Source of the DNA: Collinsella sp.
Lineage (GTDB): Bacteria > Actinomycetota > Coriobacteriia > Coriobacteriales > Coriobacteriaceae
Direction of reading: 5' to 3'
Length of the DNA stretch: 8,623 nucleotides
Assembly: GCA_031294825.1 (NCBI GenBank)
Contig: JAUMPM010000043.1
Location: 1-8,623 of the forward strand
Shown: piece after piece, positions 1-5,665 of the stretch
Layout of the letters: every line of letters begins with the position of its first letter
Numbering within the stretch: the first letter of the stretch is position 1
The notes under the pieces: model-generated
Seen by the model: the letters and a program-made list of their open reading frames with translations, nothing else
Told to the model about the DNA's origin: nothing
Databases searched by the model: none
Program-made: the position numbers and the translations under genes

Positions 1-5
1 TTCGA

Positions 6-25
6 AAACACAATATGTTGTGTTT
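6..25. repeat. 20-bp perfect palindrome, possible operator
   Basis: Two 8-base arms (aaacacaa and ttgtgttt) flank the 4-base centre tatg with no mismatch. The site lies at the very left edge, beyond the xerD terminator, so it may be an operator or small hairpin for a gene outside the window. I cannot assign a regulator. The half-sites point the opposite way to a Rex operator, where ttgtg comes first and cacaa last. Confidence 0.4.
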
Positions 26-33
26 ACAGCAAC

Positions 34-61
34 GGCGGGATGCCACCTGTGGCATCCCGCC
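34..61 (+). terminator. 12-bp perfect hairpin, possible terminator
   Basis: The arms at 34-45 and 50-61 pair perfectly around a 4-base loop. Read on the + strand the stem is followed by tttc, a short weak U-run; on the minus strand it is followed by gttgctg, which is not U-rich. The best reading is a weak terminator for a + strand gene ending left of the window, but it could also be a dispersed structural repeat. No gene in the window uses it. Confidence 0.35.
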
Positions 62-185
62 TTTCAACCTCAACCTTCAAGTTGACCTTGAGGCGATTTT
101 TGCGTCCCTTTACATGCCGTTCACATCGCCCCCAAACTCCCCCACCCAAGGCACGTGCGGCCCACCACCGCGACGCCAAGTGGCG

Positions 186-255
186 AAAAATGGGACGGGC
201 CCCAGATTGCCCATGCGCGCGCAAAAGCACGCCGCGGCAATCTGGGGCCCGTCCC
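186..255 (-). terminator. Intrinsic terminator after xerD, 20-bp stem
   Basis: The arms at 192-211 and 236-255 form a perfect 20-bp stem with a 24-base loop. On the minus strand the stem is followed by A and then five T (191-186), the arrangement of a Rho-independent terminator. It starts 34 bases after the xerD stop, so it ends the pyrG-xerD transcript. The stem is unusually long for a simple terminator, which raises the possibility of a dispersed repeat recruited as a terminator. Confidence 0.75.
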
Positions 256-288
256 CGAATACCTATAAATATGCAGGCCAGCAATGTG

Positions 289-1230
289 TTAACGATGCGC
301 CAGCGGGTGCGCCGCCAGATAGACCTCGGTCAGTTGCGTACGATCGACATGCGTGTAGACCTGCGTGGTCGATATATCGGCATGTCCCAAGATCTCCTGT
401 AGCACACGGAGGTCTGCGCCGCCCGCAAGCATATGGGTGGCAAAGGAGTGACGCAGCGTATGGGGATGGAGTCCCACCAGCCCCACCTGGCGCCCGTAGC
501 GCTCACAGATGGCATGGATGCCCTGGCGCGACAGACGGCGGCCGTTCTTATTTAAAAAGACCGCCGAGGTCTCGGTTCCGCGGGCATGGGCCGCCAAGCG
601 AGAGCGCCCTTCAGTTACATAGAGCGTCAGAGCTCGCGCTGCGCTTCCCACCAGCGGGGACAGGCGTTCCTTTGAGCCCTTACCGCGAACGAGCACAAAA
701 CCATCGTCGATATGGATATCGCCCACATCGAGCCCCACCAACTCGCTCACACGCAAACCGCATCCGTAGAGCACTTCCAAGATGGCATGGTCGCGCAAGC
801 CCATCTCGCCCTCGGAGAAGTCTTGATCGAGCAGCGCCGAGACATCCTCCACCGATAGATACTCCGGCAAACGCTCGGCCTTTTTAGGCAGGCGCAACGC
901 CGCCGTTGGATTTTGGGCCACAGCCCCATCGCGCACCAAAAAGGCATGCAGGCCCTTCACGGCCGCAAGCGCACGCTCCACCGAGGCATCGGAATAGCCC
1001 CCATCGCGACGGTCGGCGACAAAGCCCTCCACGACCTGACGGGTCACCTCTTCAAAAGACGCAATACCCGCCCGCTCCAGATAGGCGCAGTACGTCGTCA
1101 GGTCACGACGATAGGCCGCAATCGTGTTGCGCGCCAAACCCCGCTCGACCGCGAGGTAATCGAGATACTCCCCCGCCGCCACGGCGAGCGACGAGGGAGT
1201 AGCTTCGGTATGTTCCTTATTCGCCGGCAC
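289..1230 (-). CDS. xerD: Site-specific tyrosine recombinase, XerD type
   Basis: A cytoplasmic recombinase that, paired with XerC, resolves chromosome dimers at dif sites during division. The 313-residue product has an N-terminal SAM-like core-binding domain (about residues 14-105, with the LARNTIAAYRRDL stretch typical of XerC/D). A C-terminal catalytic domain carries the full active-site set: Arg160 in GLRVSEL, Lys184 in GKGSKER, His257 and Arg260 in HPHTLRH, His283 in LGHADIS, and the nucleophile Tyr292 in TTQVYTH. The GTG at 1230 is chosen because it lies 2 bases after the pyrG stop and suits translational coupling; no good Shine-Dalgarno is visible. A GTG at 1182 would give 297 residues, closer to the usual 298. 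The open frame also runs upstream into pyrG, but that part is pyrG read out of frame. XerC cannot be excluded by eye, but the HADISTTQVYTHV end and the pyrG neighbourhood favour XerD. Confidence 0.92.
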   Translation of the reverse strand: MPANKEHTEATPSSLAVAAGEYLDYLAVERGLARNTIAAYRRDLTTYCAYLERAGIASFEEVTRQVVEGFVADRRDGGYSDASVERALAAVKGLHAFLVRDGAVAQNPTAALRLPKKAERLPEYLSVEDVSALLDQDFSEGEMGLRDHAILEVLYGCGLRVSELVGLDVGDIHIDDGFVLVRGKGSKERLSPLVGSAARALTLYVTEGRSRLAAHARGTETSAVFLNKNGRRLSRQGIHAICERYGRQVGLVGLHPHTLRHSFATHMLAGGADLRVLQEILGHADISTTQVYTHVDRTQLTEVYLAAHPLAHR

Positions 1231-1232
1231 CC

Positions 1233-2894
1233 TTAGTCCGTAGCGAGATTCATGGGCGTCACCTGCAGACGGTCGACACCCTCGTGCTGGCCGATCGAAG
1301 CGCGCACGAACTCGCGGAACAGCGGCTGCGGGTTGGTCGGGCGGCTCTTGAACTCGGGATGAGCCTGGGTTGCCACATACCACGGATGCACGTCGCGCGG
1401 CAGCTCGACCATCTCGACCAGGCGCTCGTCGGGCGACAGGCCCGAGATAACCAAACCGGCGTCCTCGAGCTGGTCACGGAAGGCGTTGTTGAACTCAAAG
1501 CGGTGACGGTGACGCTCGTAGACGAGCTCCTCGCCATATGCCTCGCGAGCAAGGGTATCGGCGGCGAGCTTGCACGGATAGGCGCCCAGGCGCATGGTGC
1601 CGCCCTTCTCGGTCACGTCCTCCTGCGAGCTCATCAGATCGATGACGCTAAACGGGCCGTCCGGATCGAACTCGGAGGAGCTGGCGCCGGCAAGGCCGAC
1701 GACGTTGCGGGCGAACTCGCACACGGCCACCTGCATGCCCAGGCAAATGCCCAGATACGGAATCTTGTGCTCACGGGCAAACTCGGCCGCGAGGATCTTG
1801 CCCTCCAGGGCGCGCTTGCCAAAGCCGCCGGGGACCAGGATGCCCGAGGCGTCGCCCAGAACCTCGGAGACATTCTGCTCGTCAAGGCTCTCGCCGTCGA
1901 CCAGCTGGACGTCCACATGGCGATCGTAGAAGACGCCCGCATGGTGAAGGGCCTCGATAACCGACAGGTACGCATCGGGCAGCTGAGTGTACTTACCCAC
2001 GACGGCGATCTTCACCTTGTCGGCGTGATGGTTGGCGTGATTCTGTTTGCGCAGGAACTCGTTCCACTCGCTCATGTCGCGCTCACGCGGGTCCAGACCC
2101 AGGCGCTCGCAAATGCGCAGGTCAAAGTCCTGCTCGGCAAGCAGCTGCGGAACATCGTAAATGCTCGCGCAGTCCTCGTTAGTAAAGACGCAATCGGTGT
2201 CGACGTCGCAGAAGCTTGCGATCTTTCCGCGGATAGCGTCATCGATATGGTGGTCGGAGCGCAGCACGATAATATCGGGCTGGATGCCAAAGCTGCGGAG
2301 CTCCTTGACGGAATGCTGCGTGGGCTTGGTCTTGACCTCGTGGGCGGCGGCGATATAGGGAACAAGCGACACGTGGATGTAGCAGACGTTCTCGGGGCCG
2401 GCCTCTTTGCGGTACTGACGGATGGCCTCAACAAACGGCTGGGACTCGATGTCGCCGATCGTGCCGCCCAGCTCGGTGATGACTACATCGGAGCCGGTCT
2501 GCTCCTCGATGCGGCGGAACTTGTCCTTAATGGCATTGGTGACGTGGGGAATCACCTGCACGGTACCGCCCAAAAAGTCGCCGCGACGCTCGCGGGCGAT
2601 TAGGCTTTTGTAGATGGCACCGGTCGTAAAGTTGGAATCGCGGGTCAGGTTCTCATCAATAAAGCGCTCGTAATGACCCAGGTCCAGGTCGGACTCGTAA
2701 CCATCCTCGGTAACGAAGACCTCACCATGCTGGAACGGGCTCATGGTACCGGGGTCGACGTTCAGATACGGGTCGGCCTTCTGCATCGTTACTTTGTAGC
2801 CACGCGACTTGAGCAGACGGCCCAGCGAGGCCGCGGTGATACCCTTGCCCAGGGACGAAACCACGCCACCGGTTACGAACACATGCTTGGTCAT
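1233..2894 (-). CDS. pyrG: CTP synthase (glutamine hydrolysing)
   Basis: Converts UTP, ATP and glutamine to CTP, the last step of de novo pyrimidine nucleotide synthesis, in the cytoplasm. The 553 residues match the usual family length. The N-terminal synthetase domain (about 1-270) begins with MTKHVFVTGGVVSSLGKG, whose P-loop is at 14-18, followed by KADPYLNVDPGTMSPFQHGE and ELGGTIGDIES. The C-terminal class I glutamine amidotransferase domain (about 295-540) has the oxyanion segment PGGFG (355-359), nucleophile Cys384 in GICLGMQ, and His512 and Glu514 in AHPEF. All catalytic residues are present. An AGGT about 9 bases upstream is a modest ribosome binding site. It is the first gene of a pyrG-xerD unit with its own promoter candidate at 2953-2981. 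I see no GGG-start attenuator of the Bacillus type. Confidence 0.98.
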   Translation of the reverse strand: MTKHVFVTGGVVSSLGKGITAASLGRLLKSRGYKVTMQKADPYLNVDPGTMSPFQHGEVFVTEDGYESDLDLGHYERFIDENLTRDSNFTTGAIYKSLIARERRGDFLGGTVQVIPHVTNAIKDKFRRIEEQTGSDVVITELGGTIGDIESQPFVEAIRQYRKEAGPENVCYIHVSLVPYIAAAHEVKTKPTQHSVKELRSFGIQPDIIVLRSDHHIDDAIRGKIASFCDVDTDCVFTNEDCASIYDVPQLLAEQDFDLRICERLGLDPRERDMSEWNEFLRKQNHANHHADKVKIAVVGKYTQLPDAYLSVIEALHHAGVFYDRHVDVQLVDGESLDEQNVSEVLGDASGILVPGGFGKRALEGKILAAEFAREHKIPYLGICLGMQVAVCEFARNVVGLAGASSSEFDPDGPFSVIDLMSSQEDVTEKGGTMRLGAYPCKLAADTLAREAYGEELVYERHRHRFEFNNAFRDQLEDAGLVISGLSPDERLVEMVELPRDVHPWYVATQAHPEFKSRPTNPQPLFREFVRASIGQHEGVDRLQVTPMNLATD

Positions 2895-2912
2895 ATTGAG
2901 TTACCTGCGCTT

Positions 2913-2944
2913 CCCGTAGAAGTTGTTTATCCACATCTTACGGG
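2913..2944 (-). promoter_or_regulatory. pyrG leader hairpin holding a DnaA-box 9-mer
   Basis: A perfect 6-bp stem (2913-2918 with 2939-2944) lies in the expected 5' leader of pyrG, just after the predicted transcription start. Its loop contains ttatccaca at 2927-2935 on the + strand, an exact match to the consensus DnaA box. Whether DnaA binds there is inference. The stem is short, without a U-run, so it is not a terminator. Confidence 0.35.
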
Positions 2945-2952
2945 TCTTCATT

Positions 2953-2981
2953 GTAATACTCGCGCCGCGGACCGTTCGCAA
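2953..2981 (-). promoter_or_regulatory. Candidate sigma-70-type promoter for pyrG
   Basis: On the minus strand TTGCGA (2981-2976) and TATTAC (2958-2953) are separated by 17 bases, each matching 4 of 6 consensus positions. An overlapping TACAAT (2955-2950) is a better -10 match but is 20 bases from the same -35. Transcription would start near 2946, leaving a leader of about 50 bases. The site lies between the upstream gene's terminator and pyrG, where a promoter is expected. Confidence 0.45.
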
Positions 2982-3009
2982 TTTTTCTCGCGTGCGATTG
3001 CATTTCTCA

Positions 3010-3048
3010 ATCTTGAAACAAAACGCCGCCCGGTTTCCCAGGCGGCGT
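3010..3048 (-). terminator. Intrinsic terminator after the winged-helix gene
   Basis: The arms at 3023-3030 and 3041-3048 form a perfect 8-bp GC-rich stem with a 10-base loop. On the minus strand it is followed by TTTGTTT. It begins 25 bases after the stop of the winged-helix gene and separates that gene from pyrG, so the two are probably transcribed separately. Confidence 0.8.
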
Positions 3049-3072
3049 CGCTATGGCAAGGGTTACCTGCTG

Positions 3073-3411
3073 CTATCGATCAGCAGCCTCGTCCTCAAGC
3101 ATTTCTTGAACGAGCATGCCGGTACGGACGCCCTCAAGATACCACTCACCACGTTCGGTGAGGCAAATGCCATTTGCAAGCTGACCGCCGTCGTCGCTAT
3201 AACGCGAGACGACATCAATCATGCCTTCGGAATCCAAGCGATCGATTGCGGCGCGGGCACGATACGGCGAAACCCCCACGCGCTCGGCAAGCGTTTTGCG
3301 CGAGAAACCATACGGCCCGCCATTGTCTTCGGTTTGCTGGTCGATCTCCATCAACACCAGCACCTCGACACGCTTCATATCGTTGACACTCGCACGACCC
3401 TTGCCCGCCAT
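3073..3411 (-). CDS. Small winged-helix DNA-binding protein, target unknown
   Basis: A 112-residue cytoplasmic protein, probably a transcription regulator. Residues 12-30 form a first helix (KRVEVLVLMEIDQQ). Residues 38-59 look like a helix-turn-helix (RKTLAERVGVSPYRARAAIDRL). A wing follows with charged and glycine residues (SRYSDDGGQLANGICLTERG, about 69-88), then an acidic C-terminal helix ending EMLEDEAADR. There is no ligand or sensor domain, so it resembles a minimal MarR/PadR-like or DnaD-like winged helix, and I do not recognise a named family. The ATG at 3411 is chosen because GAGGAGG lies 5 bases upstream; the frame stays open up to a GTG at 3465 that has a poorer site. The gene lies between its own terminator and that of the DUF1846 gene, so it is likely monocistronic. 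Its target could be itself or pyrG, but nothing in the sequence shows it. Confidence 0.8.
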   Translation of the reverse strand: MAGKGRASVNDMKRVEVLVLMEIDQQTEDNGGPYGFSRKTLAERVGVSPYRARAAIDRLDSEGMIDVVSRYSDDGGQLANGICLTERGEWYLEGVRTGMLVQEMLEDEAADR

Positions 3412-3528
3412 AGCAGCCTCCTCAAACCGAGCACGAGCATCTAACGCGCCGTGCGCGACCGACACACCTCACGATGGCAGGTAATATCCATCATGCGGCA
3501 TCCCGCTAAGGATGAAACAGTTACGGTT

Positions 3529-3536
3529 ATTGTATA
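3529..3536 (-). promoter_or_regulatory. Possible -10 element upstream of the winged-helix gene
   Basis: TATACAAT on the minus strand contains TATACA and TACAAT, both close to the -10 consensus. No convincing -35 sits 16-18 bases upstream, so the assignment rests on one half-element. It would give a leader of roughly 110 bases before the ATG at 3411. Confidence 0.3.
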
Positions 3537-3599
3537 CCGCTCAAATTGTCTCTAGGCAGGTAAACGGCTATTTTTCGCCGGAATAGGCGCTTTATTGAT

Positions 3600-3634
3600 C
3601 AAAAAGCCGTACCGGGCGCTAACCCGATACGGCC
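3600..3634 (-). terminator. Intrinsic terminator after the DUF1846 gene
   Basis: The arms at 3606-3616 and 3623-3633 form an 11-bp stem with a 6-base loop, followed on the minus strand by TTTTT (3605-3601). The single imperfect pair is a C-A mismatch in + strand RNA but a U-G wobble in minus strand RNA. This fits function on the minus strand, 34 bases after the DUF1846 stop. Confidence 0.85.
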
Positions 3635-3667
3635 AAAATGCAATGCAATTACCGCGGTGCTTCAAAC

Positions 3668-5149
3668 TTAGCGATGGAAGAAACCGCGGCGCTCAAACTT
3701 GGGCTCGCAGCACACGTTGATACCCAGTTTGCGCAGCACCGTCTCATCCGTCGGAGAGATGATCACACTAAAGAAGGCGTCACAGCCGCGCAGCTGCTCC
3801 AGTCCCGAGAGGACGCGAGCGGCCGTCTCACTCGTGGCCGAGGTGATCGACAGCGCCATAAGCGTCTCGTCGGTGTGGAGGCGCGGGTTTTTGCTGCCCA
3901 GGAAATGCGTCTTGAGCTTGCTGATGGGCTCGATCGCCTCATCGCTAATGACCTCGAGCTCAAGGTCGACGCCCGAGACATGCTTGAGGGCGTTCATAAT
4001 GAGCGAACTTGCGGCGCCCAGGCGCGTGGAGGTCTTACCGGTCACCACGGAGCCATCGGGCATGACCATGGCACCCACGGGACCGCCCGTCAGCTGCTCC
4101 CTGGTGAGGGCCGCCGAGCGCGCCGGTGAGTAGTTCTTATCGATGCCGGCTTTCTTCATAATAATTTTGAGACGGTCGACTTGCTCATCGCCCACGCCGG
4201 TACGGCGCACATTTTCGACCGCGGTAAAGTAGCGGCGGACGATCTCCATCTTGGAAGCGTCGCGGCAGGCATCGTCATCGGTGATGGCAAAGCCAACCAT
4301 ATTGACGCCCATGTCCGTAGGGCTCTGGTAGGGGCTCTTGCCCAGGATCTTTTCCATCAGGGCACGGACTACCGGGAAGGCCTCGACGTCGCGGTTGGAG
4401 TTGACCGTGGTCTTGTTGTAGGCCTCAAGGTGGAAGGAGTCGATGATGTTGGCGTCATCGAGGTCTGCCGTGGCGGCCTCGTAGGCAATGTTGACCGGAT
4501 GCGTAAGGGGCAGATTCCAAACCGGGAAGGTCTCGAATTTGGCATAGCCGGCGGCCGTGCCATGCTTGTGCTCGTGATAGAGCTGAGACAGGCAGGTGGC
4601 AAGCTTGCCCGAGCCAGGACCGGGCGCCGTCACGACGACGAGCGGACGCGTGGTCTCGACAAACTCGTTCTTGCCGTAGCCATCGTCGGACACGATCAGA
4701 TCGACATCGTGCGGATACCCCTCGATGGGATAGTGCAGCTTGGCGGGAATGCCGAGCGCGTTCAGGCGGTTGCGGAACACATCGGCAGCAGGCTGGCCAG
4801 CGTACTGGGTGATGACCACAGCCGCGACGGCAAAGCCGTTGCCGCGGAACAGGTCAACCAGGCGCAGCACATCCTCGTCATAGGTAATGCCAAGGTCACC
4901 ACGAGCCTTGTTTTTCTCGATGTGGTTCGCGTTGATCGCGATGATAACCTCGACATCGTCGGCAATGCTCTTGAGCATGCGGAACTTGCTGTCCGGTTCA
5001 AAACCCGGTAGCACGCGGCTCGCATGATAGTCATCGAACAGCTTGCCGCCAAACTCCAAATACAGCTTGCCGCCAAACTGCGAGATGCGCTCCTTAATAT
5101 GAGCGGCCTGCAGCTCGATATACTTCGCGTTGTCGAAACCCTGGCGCAT
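3668..5149 (-). CDS. DUF1846 family protein, function unknown
   Basis: A 493-residue soluble protein that I recognise as the conserved DUF1846 family, found mostly in Firmicutes and some Actinobacteria; its biochemical role is not established to my knowledge. It starts MRQGFDNAKYIELQAAHI and continues with KLYLEFGGKLFDDYHASRVLPGF (about 28-50), typical of the family. A glycine-rich loop TAPGPGSGK at 174-182 resembles a nucleotide-binding P-loop. Later conserved-looking stretches are SPTDMGVNMVGFAI (276-289) and GAMVMPDGSVVTGKTS (359-374). A vicinal Cys480-Cys481 pair lies near the C terminus. No signal peptide or membrane segment is visible and the length is normal for the family. The ATG at 5149 has GGGAG about 7 bases upstream. 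It stands alone between its own promoter and terminator. A nucleotide-dependent enzyme is inferred from the loop only. Confidence 0.93.
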   Translation of the reverse strand: MRQGFDNAKYIELQAAHIKERISQFGGKLYLEFGGKLFDDYHASRVLPGFEPDSKFRMLKSIADDVEVIIAINANHIEKNKARGDLGITYDEDVLRLVDLFRGNGFAVAAVVITQYAGQPAADVFRNRLNALGIPAKLHYPIEGYPHDVDLIVSDDGYGKNEFVETTRPLVVVTAPGPGSGKLATCLSQLYHEHKHGTAAGYAKFETFPVWNLPLTHPVNIAYEAATADLDDANIIDSFHLEAYNKTTVNSNRDVEAFPVVRALMEKILGKSPYQSPTDMGVNMVGFAITDDDACRDASKMEIVRRYFTAVENVRRTGVGDEQVDRLKIIMKKAGIDKNYSPARSAALTREQLTGGPVGAMVMPDGSVVTGKTSTRLGAASSLIMNALKHVSGVDLELEVISDEAIEPISKLKTHFLGSKNPRLHTDETLMALSITSATSETAARVLSGLEQLRGCDAFFSVIISPTDETVLRKLGINVCCEPKFERRGFFHR

Positions 5150-5190
5150 GTATGGCTCCCGTCCCGTTTCGTAAATTAAGTTCCTACGCG

Positions 5191-5219
5191 ATTATAACGG
5201 AGCCCGCCCTCCCCGATAA
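5191..5219 (-). promoter_or_regulatory. Promoter of the DUF1846 gene
   Basis: A perfect TATAAT (-10, 5196-5191 on the minus strand) sits 17 bases from TTATCG (-35, 5219-5214, 3 of 6 matches). The start of transcription would fall near 5184, giving a leader of about 35 bases to the ATG at 5149. The exact -10 and the sensible position make this the best promoter in the window. Confidence 0.6.
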
Positions 5220-5258
5220 CCAGACCATCAACAGGCACCAACCAAACACGCCATCGAT

Positions 5259-5327
5259 AAGTTGCGGTGAAATAGTTCCCGTTTAACCCCTCAAGACGGC
5301 CAAACAGGAACTATTCCACCGCAACTT
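5259..5327 (-). repeat. Long inverted repeat, 26-base arms
   Basis: The arms at 5259-5284 and 5302-5327 pair over 26 positions with two exceptions around a 17-base loop. Both exceptions are A-C mismatches in + strand RNA but G-U wobbles in minus strand RNA, so a minus strand transcript would form an uninterrupted stem. Against a plain minus-strand terminator, no U-run follows on that side; on the + side ttccccttttt follows. It may be a dispersed palindromic repeat or a transcribed RNA element. Confidence 0.65.
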
Positions 5328-5426
5328 CCCCTTTTTGGTTCAAACAAACCTGGCCTTTGTATCAATAATGGATACGTCGCAGGTTGAGCATAAGCCAGCG
5401 AAAGCCCGCCAGAGTAGGCAAAGCGC

Positions 5427-5463
5427 CCTCTGCACCAACAATGGAAAGCGCCGCAGGCAGAGG
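5427..5463. repeat. Short 7-bp inverted repeat
   Basis: cctctgc at 5427-5433 and gcagagg at 5457-5463 pair perfectly across a 23-base loop. Next to it, ggacgg at 5462-5467 can also pair with ccgtcc at 5478-5483, which would compete with the outer stem of the neighbouring 100-bp element. The role is unknown. Confidence 0.3.
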
Positions 5464-5474
5464 ACGGACAGCGA

Positions 5475-5574
5475 GCGCCGTCCAGAACGTACAAGTTGGC
5501 ATGAAAAAGGCGAGGCATAGACCTTTTGGTCATGCCTTGCCTTTTGAATGACAAATTGTCGTTCTGGACGGCGC
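5475..5574. repeat. 100-bp nested inverted-repeat element
   Basis: The outer arms (5475-5489 and 5560-5574) are a perfect 15-bp inverted repeat. The pairing continues inward (acaa 5491-5494 with ttgt 5556-5559) to an inner hairpin, 5505-5523 with 5528-5545, around a tttt loop. The inner hairpin has 17 Watson-Crick pairs, one G-U (C-A on the other strand) and one bulged A. The inner hairpin is followed by T-runs on both strands (five on minus, four on +), so it could terminate either way. No target-site duplication or transposase is seen. Candidates are a MITE-like or REP-like repeat, or a small structured RNA. Confidence 0.6.
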
Positions 5575-5587
5575 GTAGCGTCGACCG

Positions 5588-5615
5588 GTTCCGCGGTTTG
5601 GTAAAACCGCGGAAC
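5588..5615. repeat. 12-bp perfect hairpin beyond the carrier terminator
   Basis: The arms at 5588-5599 and 5604-5615 pair perfectly around the loop ggta. It lies immediately after the T-run of the carrier terminator. No U-run follows it on the minus strand, and AAAAAG follows on the +. It may be a second, back-up stem-loop or part of a repeat. Confidence 0.55.
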
Positions 5616-5654
5616 AAAAAGTCGCCCCCTCCCGCGCACGGAACGGAAGGGGGC
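5616..5654 (-). terminator. Intrinsic terminator of the carrier (arcD-like) gene
   Basis: Agggggc (5648-5654) and gccccct (5624-5630) form a 7-bp GC stem. On the minus strand it is followed by GAC and then TTTTT (5620-5616). It lies about 100 bases after the carrier stop and is the first U-run terminator behind it, so it should end the arc transcript. Confidence 0.65.
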
Positions 5655-5665
5655 TAAAGGTAGGA

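Noticed and set aside
6..25. Reading the edge palindrome as a Rex redox operator
   Set aside because: Rex sites have ttgtg first and cacaa last; here the order is reversed, so the resemblance is only superficial.
24..284. An 86-codon minus strand frame left of xerD
   Set aside because: It starts inside the xerD terminator region and spans both hairpins; composition is Arg/Gly-rich with no recognisable motif.
15..887. A 290-codon open frame on the + strand
   Set aside because: It overlaps xerD antisense, crosses two strong hairpins, and its translation is Pro/Arg/His-rich low complexity without any domain.
1231..1383. Extending the XerD protein to an ATG at 1383
   Set aside because: The extra 51 residues are pyrG's 3' end read in another frame and have no counterpart in XerC/XerD proteins, which are about 298 residues long.
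1284..2603. A 439-codon open frame on the + strand, opposite pyrG
   Set aside because: pyrG on the other strand is unmistakable, with all catalytic motifs. The antisense translation is an Ala/Leu/Val/Asp-rich mirror of it with no recognisable domain, a usual by-product of biased codon use in GC-rich genes.
4181..5011. A 276-codon open frame on the + strand inside the DUF1846 region
   Set aside because: It is fully antisense to the DUF1846 gene, which has promoter, ribosome binding site, terminator and family motifs; the antisense product resembles nothing.
5475..5574. Calling the nested hairpin a CRISPR repeat, tRNA or known riboswitch
   Set aside because: There is no spaced direct repetition, no cloverleaf with an acceptor end, and no riboswitch core I can recognise.
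5291..5639. Two overlapping minus strand frames of about 100 codons in the intergenic gap
   Set aside because: No good ribosome binding site, no domain, and the reading frames run straight through the 100-bp inverted-repeat element and other hairpins, so non-coding repeat DNA is the simpler view.
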